From Paraburkholderia franconis (lineage in GTDB: Bacteria; Pseudomonadota; Gammaproteobacteria; Burkholderiales; Burkholderiaceae), in assembly GCF_009362735.1 (NCBI RefSeq), contig NZ_WHNP01000051.1, positions 300-55,878 on the forward strand: a stretch of 55,579 nucleotides of DNA. The letters are read 5' to 3'. The notes beneath the pieces were generated by a model. The model did not search any database, was not told where the DNA came from, and saw only the letters and a program-made list of their open reading frames with translations. The translations under genes were made by a program, and so were the position numbers. Positions 26,385-34,875 of the stretch are shown piece by piece. Each line of letters begins with the position of its first letter. Within the stretch, counting starts at the first letter, position 1.

Positions 26385-27628
26385 AGCAGGTCTCCCAAGG
26401 CAAAGTCGGCAACCTGCCTCAGGCCAGCCCGATCGACCTTGGCATAGGTGCGCGTTGCATAGGCGCTGCGATGACCCAGGTGGTCACCGATTTCCTTGAG
26501 CGAGAGTCCCTCAGCCACGAGGCGGGTCGCGCACGCGTGTCGAAGGGAATGCGGTCCACCACGACGGCAACTGATGTTCAGAACCCGCAATCGTCGGTTG
26601 ACCAGGTAGTGCAAACTCGTAGGCGCGAGCGGACGAAACGGCGCTCGTATGGTGAGAAACAAGGAGCGCGAGACAATGTGAGGTCGCACCTGTTCCAGAT
26701 ACCGCAGAATTGCTCCACCTACCTCGATTGCAAGCGGGTAGTCCTGTTTGCCCCGCTGCTTTGGACGGCTGATGTGAAGGATGTCATGTTCCCAGTCCAC
26801 GTCGTCCAGAGTCAAGGCAACGACTTCCCCCCTTCTCAGTCCGTAGACCGCCAGGAGCAACAGAATGGCCCGGTCCCGGTTATCATGGGGACTATCCGTA
26901 TCGGTGCTGCGAATGAGTCGCTGCACGTCTTCCCACTTCGGCCCGACTGGAAGCGTCTCGTGGCTGAACAGACGTGGTCCTTCGATACCGGCGGCGAGTC
27001 TCTTCGAGCACCAGGTTTGCTCGCCCGCGTAGCGGAGGAAACTTCGCAGCGCGCCGGCAAGGCTGGCCATCGATACCCGGGACCAGCCTTGCTCTCGTCT
27101 CACCGTAAAAAAGGCGTCGACCTGTTCGAGCCGCATCTCACCGATGCTGCTTCCTTGCTCGCTGAGCCAGCACAAAAACGCCTGAACGTGCCAGCATCGA
27201 TTGTGGATCGTGTGTGACGACAGCCCGCGCTCCTCGCGCAAGTAGCTGTCGAACCGTTGAACCAGATCGGCGAATGGCGGCGTCTCCGATTGTTGCTCCT
27301 GCAGTCGTCCCAGGAAGCGAAGCCAGGCCGTCGCGGTCTGAATAAACCGTTCCCGAGAGAACCGTCCCGTCAGGATTCGCTGATGCCGTCGCTGGTAACG
27401 AACCCAGCGATCGGCTGCCATCTCGACCTCCGCGGACGGAACCAATCGCCCGTTGTCGAGCGCTATCCGCCGCGAGATAGCCAGGAGCTCAGGGGCAAGG
27501 CCCAACAGCGTTGAATGGGCTGCGCCGCCCTGTGCGCAGTGGGCCAGATAGCGCTCTCGATCATCGGCCGATGGACCATTGCAATGACGAGCCAGTACAC
27601 GAGGGTAATGAAACAACGTATCGAACAT
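26381..27628 (-). CDS. RIT tyrosine recombinase, first gene (RitA)
   Basis: A 415-residue tyrosine recombinase, the longest of the three and the only one that looks intact. It has an extra N-terminal segment of about 115 residues before the SAM-like domain (FADLVQRFDSYLREERGLSS). Catalytic residues: Arg265 (VYGLRRGEV), a Lys near 290-294, His360 and Arg363 (PHSLRHACAT), His386 (LGHRS) and Tyr395 (TRTYAKVD). Its stop overlaps the start of the middle gene in ATGA, so the trio is translationally coupled. In RIT elements all three recombinases are thought to cooperate. Confidence 0.93.
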   Translation of the reverse strand: MFDTLFHYPRVLARHCNGPSADDRERYLAHCAQGGAAHSTLLGLAPELLAISRRIALDNGRLVPSAEVEMAADRWVRYQRRHQRILTGRFSRERFIQTATAWLRFLGRLQEQQSETPPFADLVQRFDSYLREERGLSSHTIHNRCWHVQAFLCWLSEQGSSIGEMRLEQVDAFFTVRREQGWSRVSMASLAGALRSFLRYAGEQTWCSKRLAAGIEGPRLFSHETLPVGPKWEDVQRLIRSTDTDSPHDNRDRAILLLLAVYGLRRGEVVALTLDDVDWEHDILHISRPKQRGKQDYPLAIEVGGAILRYLEQVRPHIVSRSLFLTIRAPFRPLAPTSLHYLVNRRLRVLNISCRRGGPHSLRHACATRLVAEGLSLKEIGDHLGHRSAYATRTYAKVDRAGLRQVADFALGDLL

Positions 27629-27729
27629 GATCGGATCTCCGATTTGACCTTCGGATCTCCGACGCTACGCCGACGCCAATTTATGTGGCCTTCAATAGGC
27701 CTACACTGCTGACGAACCTCGTCCCGTTC

Positions 27730-27926
27730 CCGCAAGACCACATTTGAGCCAACGCCACCTATCGCAAAAAATGTGGTCGAACTCATTTGTTGCGGGAAAA
27801 CCGCATGCACGGTTTGACGTGGCGGGAGCTGGAAACGTGACTATGGCAGCCGGACTGAGGTCCACCGCGAAAGCGGTGGAGAGACCACCGGAGCCTACCG
27901 TGCGCGCGCCAGTTCTCGACCCTACC
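27730..27926. repeat. RIT right inverted repeat
   Basis: Core 27730-27784 mirrors 24349-24401, starting CCGCAAGACCACATTTGAG. A second pair of short matches lies further inside: GCCAATTTATGTGGCCTTC at 27675-27693 against GAACGCCACATAAAAGC at 24438-24454. The outer part is imperfect and ends near CTCGACCCTACC. Confidence 0.8.
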
Positions 27927-27933
27927 TTAGGGG

Positions 27934-27959
27934 GCCGCGCCGCAGCAGTGCGGCGCGGC
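27934..27959. other. Strong GC hairpin just outside the RIT right arm
   Basis: GCCGCGCCGC (27934-27943) and GCGGCGCGGC (27950-27959) are perfect arms around a 6-base loop, extended by a GGGG/CCCC pair with a two-base bulge. No T-run follows. It could be a terminator, an RNA structure or part of the element end. Confidence 0.4.
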
Positions 27960-28296
27960 TACCCCGACCGGTCTACGTCGGTGGATCGGCCGCGACACGC
28001 CCATCGAGTACAACATGGTCGTCAAGAGCCACCCCGATCCATGCCATCATCGGCAAGCAACGCGGCCGCTCTCTACTCCGCTGCCTGAGCCGGTTCGGGC
28101 AAGAGCTTCGATGGGCCCAAGATCTCGACGCGCACATTGGACATGCCGGCGCGACTCGAGCTCCAACGCAGCCAACTCGCCGACTTCCCTCGCCGCCTCC
28201 CAGTCCGCGAGGCTTTGCACCCATCAAACAAACGGTTACTGATACCGTCGCCGATGGCCACCGCCGGCAGGGACTCCATTGCGTGCGTTTCCGCGA
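27960..28296. other. Gene-free stretch between RIT element and DUF3303 gene
   Basis: About 340 bases with stops in all frames or short unconvincing frames. No RNA, repeat or operator was recognised apart from the hairpin next to it. Confidence 0.4.
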
Positions 28297-28581
28297 CTAC
28301 TGCTTTGGCGCGCTTTGGAAGACCTCGCTCAGATGCTGGTCCTCAAGGACGGGCGTGATCTGCAGCGCCATCAAGTCGTTCCACATGTAGGCGAACTGGG
28401 TGAGCTTCTTTGGGTCGGTTGTCTCGAGCAAATCGAAGCCACCGCTCAGATCGACTCTCGTCCACCTGCCGAGCAACGTGACGCCTTCGGGCGGCAGTCC
28501 CCCGGTCTTCTGGAATCGTTCGATGGCTTCGGCCCGGACACGCGCGTCCGGGGCCCATGTGAATGTCAGAATGAATTTCAT
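28297..28581 (-). CDS. DUF3303-family small protein
   Basis: A 94-residue protein beginning MKFILTFTWAPDARVRAEAI and continuing with GLPPEGVTLLGRWTRVDLSG and FAYMWNDLMALQITPVLEDQ. This is the pattern of DUF3303, small ferredoxin-like (EF-G/dimeric barrel) proteins of unknown role. AAGGAGG lies seven bases before the ATG, so it is clearly translated. It is divergent from the sigma factor gene across 156 bases and could share its control region. No catalytic residue can be named. Confidence 0.85.
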   Translation of the reverse strand: MKFILTFTWAPDARVRAEAIERFQKTGGLPPEGVTLLGRWTRVDLSGGFDLLETTDPKKLTQFAYMWNDLMALQITPVLEDQHLSEVFQSAPKQ

Positions 28582-28737
28582 TGCCTGCCTCCTTGATGGT
28601 TGCCCGTTGGCACCTCATATACGTGCCGTCGAATCCGGCGGATGCAGGGTCGTGAACGGAACTGTCTGCAATGCGCGGCTCGCTGATACACTGCCAGCCG
28701 AGAGCAGTTTTCGTGCAGCGTTCAATCGGTTGCAGGC

Positions 28738-29340
28738 ATGATGGACACGTCACGCAATACTGGGGGCGACGACCTTGGTCCGCTGGGCGAATCGGACACC
28801 AGCCGTCGGGATCGCTTGAACCGGATTCTGCTGCGTGTGGCGCGAGGCGACCAGGCGGCCTTTGCCGAGCTCTATCGCCTCACGTCATCCAAGCTGTTTG
28901 GTGTCTGTGTGCGGATGTTGCGCGATCGCGGCGAGGCCGAAGACATGCTGCAGGAGGTCTACACCACCGTGTGGCGGCGCGCGGACACGTTCGATCCGTC
29001 ACGCGCCAGCGCGATCACCTGGCTGGTGACCCTGGCGCGCAACCGCACGATCGACCGGCTGCGCCAGCACCGCGAAGCGCAGTTGGACGATGCGGCGGAT
29101 CCGGATATCGTCGATGACCAACCGTCGCCGGCGGCGATCGCCGAGCGGAGTCAGGAGCGGCGGCGTCTCGAGCGCTGCCTGGAAGCGCTCGGCGAGCAAC
29201 AGCGCAAGGCGGTGCGTGAGGCCTTTTTCTCCGGCGTCACGTATAGTGAGCTGGCGGGACGTGCAAGCGTGCCGCTGGGCACCATGAAAAGTTGGATTCG
29301 GCGCAGCCTGATGCAGCTCAAAGCCTGTCTCGAACGATGA
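28738..29340 (+). CDS. ECF RNA polymerase sigma factor (SigK-like)
   Basis: A 200-residue extracytoplasmic-function sigma factor. Sigma region 2 is at about residues 32-98 (FAELYRLTSSKLFGVCVRML, AEDMLQEVYTTVWRRADTFD) and region 4 at about 145-195 (AFFSGVTYSELAGRASVPLGT). ATGs at 28738 and 28741 are both possible. The stop overlaps the anti-sigma gene start in ATGA. In mycobacteria SigK and RskA form the same kind of pair beside genes for the fasciclin proteins MPT83/MPT70; here a fasciclin gene follows too, so this factor probably transcribes it in response to an envelope signal. Confidence 0.92.
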   Translation: MMDTSRNTGGDDLGPLGESDTSRRDRLNRILLRVARGDQAAFAELYRLTSSKLFGVCVRMLRDRGEAEDMLQEVYTTVWRRADTFDPSRASAITWLVTLARNRTIDRLRQHREAQLDDAADPDIVDDQPSPAAIAERSQERRRLERCLEALGEQQRKAVREAFFSGVTYSELAGRASVPLGTMKSWIRRSLMQLKACLER

Positions 29341-30059
29341 GCACGTCCTTTGACCACGATGACGAGGAGCTGCGTTGCGCCGAGTACGCGCTGGGCCTGC
29401 TCGACGCGGCTGAACGCGGCGAGGTTGAAGCTGCGATGCGGCGCGATCCGGGTCTTGCCGCGCGAGTGGCGCGCTGGCAGCAGCACCTGGCGCCGCTGGC
29501 CGAGGACATCGGTGAAATTGCGCCGCCCGCAAGCGTATGGACCCGCGTGCGGTCCGACCTGGGTTTCGTCACGCCGGTGCACGCCGAGCCACGCGCGCGA
29601 TGGTGGGACAGCCTGCCATTCTGGCGCTGGATTGGGATCGGCGCGAGCCTCGCGGCGGCATCGCTGGTGACGGTCACCGTCGTGTCGATTCGTCAGTCGT
29701 CTGTAACGACGGTGGCGGGCGAGTACCTCGTTGCCAATATCGCGCCAAGCGGTGGCATCGCGCACTGGACCGCGACGGTCGATCTCAGGAGCGCCCGCGT
29801 CGTGGTCGTCCCGGCAAGCGTTACGGCCGTCGCGGCGGGCCGTTCGACCGAACTCTGGCTGATTCCGCCTAGTGCCAAGGCCATCTCGCTCGGCGTCATC
29901 GCCTCCGATCAACCCACCACGGTCGCATTGCCCCGCGACGTACTGGCGCGCATGACGACCCAGGCGGTGCTGGCGGTCTCGCTGGAGCCGCGCGGCGGCT
30001 CGCCTACCGGGCAGCCCACCGGCCCGATCCTGGCCACTGGAGCGGTGCGCGGGACCTGA
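29337..30059 (+). CDS. Membrane anti-sigma factor, RskA family
   Basis: A 240-residue protein with an N-terminal cytoplasmic anti-sigma domain (LRCAEYALGLLDAAERGEVE, then RDPGLAARVARWQQHLAPLA), one membrane segment at about 97-118 (WIGIGASLAAASLVTVTVVS) and a periplasmic RskA domain (STELWLIPPSAKAISLGVIA, VSLEPRGGSPTGQPTGPILA). It should hold the sigma factor at the membrane and release it after regulated proteolysis. The cytoplasmic part lacks the zinc-binding HxxxCxxC motif of ZAS proteins, as in other RskA members. Start ATG 29337 overlaps the sigma stop. Confidence 0.9.
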   Translation: MSTSFDHDDEELRCAEYALGLLDAAERGEVEAAMRRDPGLAARVARWQQHLAPLAEDIGEIAPPASVWTRVRSDLGFVTPVHAEPRARWWDSLPFWRWIGIGASLAAASLVTVTVVSIRQSSVTTVAGEYLVANIAPSGGIAHWTATVDLRSARVVVVPASVTAVAAGRSTELWLIPPSAKAISLGVIASDQPTTVALPRDVLARMTTQAVLAVSLEPRGGSPTGQPTGPILATGAVRGT

Positions 30060-30139
30060 ACGCATCCGCACGATCACTCCGCTCGTATCTGCTGCCGCTT
30101 CCGATCCCGGAGGCTGGCACATTCGACGGAGATGACAAA

Positions 30140-30724
30140 ATGCGAATTCACGACAGCAGGAAATTCATCGGCGCGGCGCTCACGTTCGCGCTAGCGCTCG
30201 GCCTCAGCGCGCCCGTAGTCGCGGCGGATTCGACGACCACGAACGAAACGGTGATGGTCGGCGGCGCTGCGATGTATCCGAGCAGGAACATCGTGCAGAA
30301 CGCGGTCAACTCGAGCGACCACACCACGCTGGTCAGCGCGATCAAGGCGGCAGGCCTGGTGGACACGCTTTCGGGCGACGGACCGTTCACGGTGTTCGCC
30401 CCGACTAATAAGGCGTTTGCGGCACTGCCGTCCGGCACGGTCGACATGTTGCTCAAGCCGGAACACAAGAACAGCCTGATCAAATTGCTCACTTACCACG
30501 TGGTGCCGGGCCGGCTCACCGTGCGCGATTTCGACCGGGCGATCAAACAAGGCGGCGGCAAGGCAACGCTGACGACGGTCCAAGGCGACACCCTCACGCT
30601 CGGTCGCGATGGCAAGTGGCTCACGGTCAGCGACGACAAGGGCGACGTCGCGCATGTCACGATCAGCAATGTGATTCAGTCCAACGGCGTGATTCACGTG
30701 GTCGACGCCGTATTGATGCCATGA
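30140..30724 (+). CDS. Secreted fasciclin (FAS1) domain protein
   Basis: A 194-residue exported protein: signal peptide at about 1-30 (FIGAALTFALALGLSAPVVA) then one FAS1 domain with the H1 and H2 motifs GDGPFTVFAPTNKAFAALP and TYHVVPGRLT, ending NGVIHVVDAVLMP. FAS1 domains mediate adhesion or small-ligand binding outside the cell. ACGGAGATGACAAAATG gives a strong start, 80 bases after the anti-sigma gene. The sigma/anti-sigma/fasciclin order mirrors the mycobacterial sigK-rskA-mpt83 locus, so it is the likely main target of the sigma factor. It has Cys-free mature sequence and no lipobox. Confidence 0.93.
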   Translation: MRIHDSRKFIGAALTFALALGLSAPVVAADSTTTNETVMVGGAAMYPSRNIVQNAVNSSDHTTLVSAIKAAGLVDTLSGDGPFTVFAPTNKAFAALPSGTVDMLLKPEHKNSLIKLLTYHVVPGRLTVRDFDRAIKQGGGKATLTTVQGDTLTLGRDGKWLTVSDDKGDVAHVTISNVIQSNGVIHVVDAVLMP

Positions 30725-30747
30725 GGGCTCACCTCGTCTTGTGAGGC

Positions 30748-30787
30748 GCGTGCCGTCCGGCACCCGTCCGTAGGCCGGGCGGCACGC
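30748..30787 (+). terminator. Hairpin after the fasciclin gene
   Basis: GCGTGCCGTCCGGC (30748-30761) pairs with GCCGGGCGGCACGC (30774-30787); the single mismatch becomes a G-U pair in RNA. The loop is 12 bases. There is no T-run, so it may act with Rho or as a 3' stabiliser. Confidence 0.5.
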
Positions 30788-31387
30788 AGCGCCAATGCGT
30801 GGCACTCAGAGAAGCCGCTGGCGCGACAAGGAATATAGAGAGGCGCCACTCCAGCAGCACATTGTTCCCGTGGCGAGCCTCACTTACATCCGGACGACGC
30901 TATACACGGATCTTCCGCGTATATCGGCTCGACGGCAAAAAGCAACTTGCACACGGCCTTGGCCTACGCACGGTCCATACGGGACTGCGACCAAGTGCAC
31001 TTGGCTGCCTGCGAGCGTATGCGAAATCATGAAGGCTCGGCGGATCCAGTTCCTCGGGCCGAGCTTGCTGTAGCCGTAGTTGATCGGCTGAAAACTTTGG
31101 CGACGTCGCACTCTAGCCCGTTTCTTCCAGCCACGCTCACATGTGCGCGGTCAGGTGCTTCAGGTCACACGCTAACGACGTATTGGCTCGAAACGACCTG
31201 CATCCAGTAATGCCTCGCTCCGTCGGGTACAAGGGGGATCGCGTGAAATCGGGCTTCAAATGCGCACCCCGCTCTTCGTCCTATCGAAAGGAATTCCCGC
31301 GTCGCGATCGCACGGCCGTACGCAAGGCGTGGAGTAAAGTTTTCGGCGATGCGTCTGCAGGCAATGCACCCCAAGGGGAGGCGAGCC
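30788..31387. other. 600-base stretch without a recognised gene
   Basis: Several short frames exist on both strands, the longest 30884-31111 on the minus strand, but none has a ribosome site, domain or plausible composition. The end of the stretch, 31374-31387, carries the ribosome site of the depolymerase gene. The region could be decayed DNA. Confidence 0.4.
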
Positions 31388-32494
31388 GTGAGAGTCATTC
31401 TTTACGTCCGTGCCATCGCCTTGTCGATGCTGTCAGCACATGCTTACGGCAATCCAGCCACCTATCCGCCATTACCGGCGCTTAACATTGACATCTCGGA
31501 AACGTCCGTCTCCGGACTCTCGTCAGGCGGATTCATGGCGGTGCAACTGGCAGTTGCCTATTCGTCGATCATCAAGGGCGTGGGGGTTATCGCGGCCGGT
31601 CCGTACTACTGTTCCCAAAATGACCTTCTGATTGCCACGTCCCGATGCTCGTGCACCATCCAGCCGTCCAGCGCCTGCGACGTCTCGCAAACCAGCACTG
31701 ATGTGCCGAAGCTCGTCTCGTTGGCGAGGGCTTCTTCGGCAAGTCACAGCATTGACGATGTCGCGAACATCACGCGGCAACGCATCATCACAATCTCGGG
31801 CGCGAGCGACGCGACCGTACCGCCGCCAGTCGTCACGCAATTACAGCAGTTCTATGCCGCACTGGGCGTGCCGGCGCAAAGCATCTCGAAGGTCGAGCTC
31901 GCCGATGCCGGCCATACGATGCCCACCGCGAACTATGGAGTCGCGTGCGCCAGGAGTGAATCACCCTTTATCGGCAAGTGCCATGTTGATGGCGCGAAAG
32001 ACATCCTTGGGTGGATCTACGGTCCCGACCCGCTCGTGGCACCTGGTACGACGACGCGACAGGGTCGCTTCATCCGTTTTGACCAGACCCGCTATCTGCC
32101 CACGAACCGCCCTTCGAGTTTCACCTGGACGACGGGCATGGATACGACCGGCTGGCTCTATGTACCGAACGCCTGTGATGCCGGTGCAGCTTGCCGGTTG
32201 CACGTCGCGCTGCATGGCTGCGAGCAGGGTCAGGACTATCTGCCGCTCAGCTCGCGGTCTGCGGGCCTGTTCTATGGCACGACATTCATCCGGCACGCAG
32301 GCTACGCGCAGTGGGCGGACAACAACCGGATCGTCGTGCTGTTTCCGCAGGCTGTTTCCATTCCCGGACTCAACCCGAACGGCTGCTGGGACTGGTGGGG
32401 CTACACGGACAGTCACTTCGCCGACCAGCAAGGCATTCAGATGCGCTCGATCCGTAACATGATCGGACAGCTGACCTCTGGCGTCAGGCGTTGA
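31388..32494 (+). CDS. Secreted PHB depolymerase-like esterase
   Basis: A 368-residue alpha/beta hydrolase, predicted to be exported (VRVILYVRAIALSMLSAHAYG). The lipase box is G43-L44-S45-S46-G47 (SGLSSGGFMAVQL); an Asp in ISGASDATVPPPV and a His in ELADAGHTMPT complete a likely triad, and the paired Cys residues (YYCSQND, RCSCTI) suggest disulfides in the periplasm or outside. Start GTG 31388 is chosen because GGGGAGG lies seven bases upstream, while the frame's ATG-like codons further up have none. The substrate is probably extracellular poly(3-hydroxybutyrate) or its oligomers; feruloyl-esterase-like activity is an alternative. A glucoamylase remnant follows on the same strand. Confidence 0.87.
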   Translation: MRVILYVRAIALSMLSAHAYGNPATYPPLPALNIDISETSVSGLSSGGFMAVQLAVAYSSIIKGVGVIAAGPYYCSQNDLLIATSRCSCTIQPSSACDVSQTSTDVPKLVSLARASSASHSIDDVANITRQRIITISGASDATVPPPVVTQLQQFYAALGVPAQSISKVELADAGHTMPTANYGVACARSESPFIGKCHVDGAKDILGWIYGPDPLVAPGTTTRQGRFIRFDQTRYLPTNRPSSFTWTTGMDTTGWLYVPNACDAGAACRLHVALHGCEQGQDYLPLSSRSAGLFYGTTFIRHAGYAQWADNNRIVVLFPQAVSIPGLNPNGCWDWWGYTDSHFADQQGIQMRSIRNMIGQLTSGVRR

Positions 32495-32536
32495 TCGACC
32501 GGCATTGCGGGAGTACGGCGATTCGAGGATGACGCG

Positions 32537-33572
32537 ATGAGACTCGTAACCATGCGTCGGGCAGCGACTGCGGCCGCAACCGCGTTGCTGGTCAGCCTCG
32601 CTCACGCGACGGCTGCGGAAGAAGCGTTCGGCAGTCCGGGCGTCGCGGCGATGCACGGACCAGCGCAGAAGTTCTTTCTCGGCACTGCACTGAGTCCCTC
32701 CTCGCAGATCTATTTCACCGGGTACCGTGGAATCGTGTCGGAGGTGTATTACCCGGTGCTGGATACGACGGAGACGGTCGACCTTCAGTTTCTCATCGGC
32801 GATGCCGCCGGCACCTTGGTCGACGAAGAAAAGCTCGCGTCGTACAGCGCGAAACAGACCGATCCGCGCGATGAGCTGGGAGGTCACAACGGGCGATGCC
32901 ACCCACGACTGGCAGGTTCGCAAGACAATCTACACGGATCCCACACGCAATTCGCTGATCGAACGTGTCACCTTACAGGTACTGAGCGAAAAAACACTGG
33001 GTGACTTCCGGTTGTATCCGCTCTTCAAGCCGCATCTGGATAACGTCGGCTCAGGCAACACGGCATCCGCCGCAGTCAGCAGCGATGGCCGGACGATGCT
33101 CGTAGCCAGCCGCAACTCCCGCTATGCGGCGCTCGCATCTTCGCTACCGTGGATGATGCAGACCGGCACGACGATGGTGTCGAACGGCTTTGTCGGACGC
33201 AGCGATGCCTGGACGGATCTGCTTGGCGGAGCATCGCCCGACAGAAAGATGGACTGGACCTATTCGTCGGCGACAGGCGGCGACGTTGCGCAAATGTGCT
33301 GGTTCGACCCTGGCTTCAGCCGGATCGGCCGCTTTCCGCAGAATTCGTGGGTCAGCGGCTGGCAGTACTGGCAAGGTACGCAGATGGACGAGCAGGCCAT
33401 GCCGTTTCTGCTCGCGTGGCGTCTCGGTCCGGCCGTCTATAACCAACTGTGGCCCGCCATCCGTTTGACAGCCGATTACATTCTCCACACGGGACCGCGG
33501 ACGTACCAGGATCGCTGGGAAGAGAATTCGGGCTATTCGCCATCAACGCCTGTACGTCACCGGGAATGCTGA
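32537..33572 (+). pseudogene. Glucan 1,4-alpha-glucosidase (GH15) with frameshift and large deletions
   Basis: A start with signal peptide (MRRAATAAATALLVSLAHAT) leads into the N-terminal sandwich domain of bacterial glucoamylases (FTGYRGIVSEVYYPVLDTTE). At 32864-32870 the CG-repeat CCGCGCG appears to have lost two bases, after which the protein continues in another frame (AMSWEVTTGDATHDWQVRKT). A middle part of perhaps 200-250 residues is missing between GDVAQMCWFD and FSRIGRFPQNSWVSG. The first catalytic Glu region remains (DRWEENSGYSPST), but the rest of the catalytic domain is lost and the frame ends at 33572. Intact relatives have about 780 residues. It cannot be active. Confidence 0.8.
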
Positions 33573-33829
33573 TGCACTAGGCAGAACTTGCCGGGCGGCG
33601 GCAATCGCACGCTGAATACGCCATCGTCCGGCAGCGCCGCATTGTGCGACGCGGTGAACTGGTAGGCGCGCAGCGCTGGAGAAATAGCGACTGTCTGCTA
33701 CCGGCTACCGCAGTCGCATTGAACCGCATCGCCCGCCGCCTTTCGACGCGTGACGATGCGGAAATACCCGGCGGAAATCCGCCCGACATGGCTGTTCGCA
33801 TCATCCGTCCGGATGTACAGGAGGCAATT

Positions 33830-34664
33830 ATGTTGGCAACGAAAGTTGGGCTTGTCGACACGACGGGCACGGTCGATACGCAAACGATGGCCGCGGTTGC
33901 CGCGGCGCTGAATGTTCAGGTGACGCGGGACCTGCCAAAATATTGGCCAGTGAGCGCCTCGGTCTCATACCTCACCGACCATAAAACAATCCCGCAGGGC
34001 GTGTGGCCGGTGCAGCTCGTCAAAACCCTGCCCCCCCGACGAAGGCGGCTTCCATATGACGCGTCATAACCAGCCGTACGCGAAGGTGATCGTTACGCCC
34101 GGCAGTGACGAGTGGGCAGTCGATGCGAGTCACGAAACCATTGGAATGCTCATCGACCCGAATGGCAACCGGCTACAGACCTCGAATGCGATAGAGATCG
34201 TCGACGGCAAAATCCAGGATGGGACGGGTCGCTTCGAATATCTGGTCGAAGCCTGCGACCCATGTGAAGCCGACCCCTATACTTATCTGATTGACGGTAT
34301 AGCGGTATCCGATTTCATTACGCCGCACTTCTACGACCCCGATGTCGCGCCCGATGCGCGTTATAGCTTCACAGGAGCGGTGAAGAAGCCGCGGCAGATT
34401 CTCCCCGGCGGATACATCAGCTGGGTCGATCCGACGACGAACGAGATGCAACAGATCCTGTGGGTCGATCCGGATCAACTTCCCGTGCTGCGTAACCTGG
34501 GATCCGTCACGGGCGGGAGCCTGCGTCTTTTCATCGAATCGAAGACGTTCCATAAGAGCCGCGAGAATCGCGAGCAAATGAAGCCGGAGGCCAGAGCCAA
34601 AAGAGCTGCTTATCAGGAGGCTCTGGCCGCAGCCGCTAAAGTTCGCGCCCGACACTATGGCTAG
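33830..34664 (+). pseudogene. Uncharacterised protein, split by a run of seven C
   Basis: An ATG at 33830 with CAGGAGG upstream begins a protein (MLATKVGLVDTTGTVDTQTM) that runs to QLVKTLPP. At C7 (34031-34037) the frame is lost; with six C it continues DEGGFHMTRHNQPYAKVIV to the stop at 34664, giving 277 residues. Conserved-looking elements are DASHETIGMLIDPNGN, EACDPCEADPYTYLIDG and VSDFITPHFYDP. They resemble, from memory, an unnamed protein family with an ASHE-x5-DP motif reminiscent of, but not identical to, zinc peptidases. No signal peptide is clear. It may be a pseudogene, a phase-variable gene or an assembly error in the C-run. Function unknown. Confidence 0.6.
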
Positions 34665-34839
34665 TCCCGTACGGAATTTTTTATAGTCGTCGTCGGCAAT
34701 GAGGCGGTGAAGCGGGATTGCTACATGCGTCCCGGTTCACTGCCCACCTTTCACTATGGGCAAGCAGGCTCTCGTCTGTTTGTTCTGTTCCGTGTGTGCC
34801 GGCGGGTGCTTTAAATCAATACACTACTGATAGTACGGT

Positions 34840-34856
34840 TTGGCAAAATTTGCCAA
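34840..34856. promoter_or_regulatory. Palindromic operator of the parDE module
   Basis: TTGGCAAA-A-TTTGCCAA is a perfect 8-1-8 inverted repeat 20 bases before the antitoxin ATG. A second small palindrome, TACT-GAT-AGTA, lies at 34825-34835. Toxin-antitoxin operons of this type are repressed by the antitoxin at such sites. Confidence 0.6.
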
Positions 34857-34875
34857 TTCGTGCTAGAGTCGTTTC

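Larger units (their letters stand above)
24203..27926. mobile_element. Recombinase-in-trio (RIT) element
   Basis: Three different tyrosine recombinase genes lie head to tail on the minus strand with four-base overlaps (26381-26384 and 25447-25450), bounded by long inverted repeats of about 198 bases whose inner 53-55 bases are nearly identical. This is the published architecture of RIT elements, found mainly in proteobacteria. There are no cargo genes. It sits between uxuB and the DUF3303/sigma factor block. The exact outer ends and target duplication cannot be set by eye: similarity between the arms fades near 24203 and 27926. The middle gene is frameshifted and the last lacks a catalytic arginine, so this copy is probably immobile on its own. 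Confidence 0.85.

Noticed and set aside
30884..31111. Minus-strand open frame of 75 codons
   Set aside because: No ribosome site, no domain, basic low-information composition and no operon partner.
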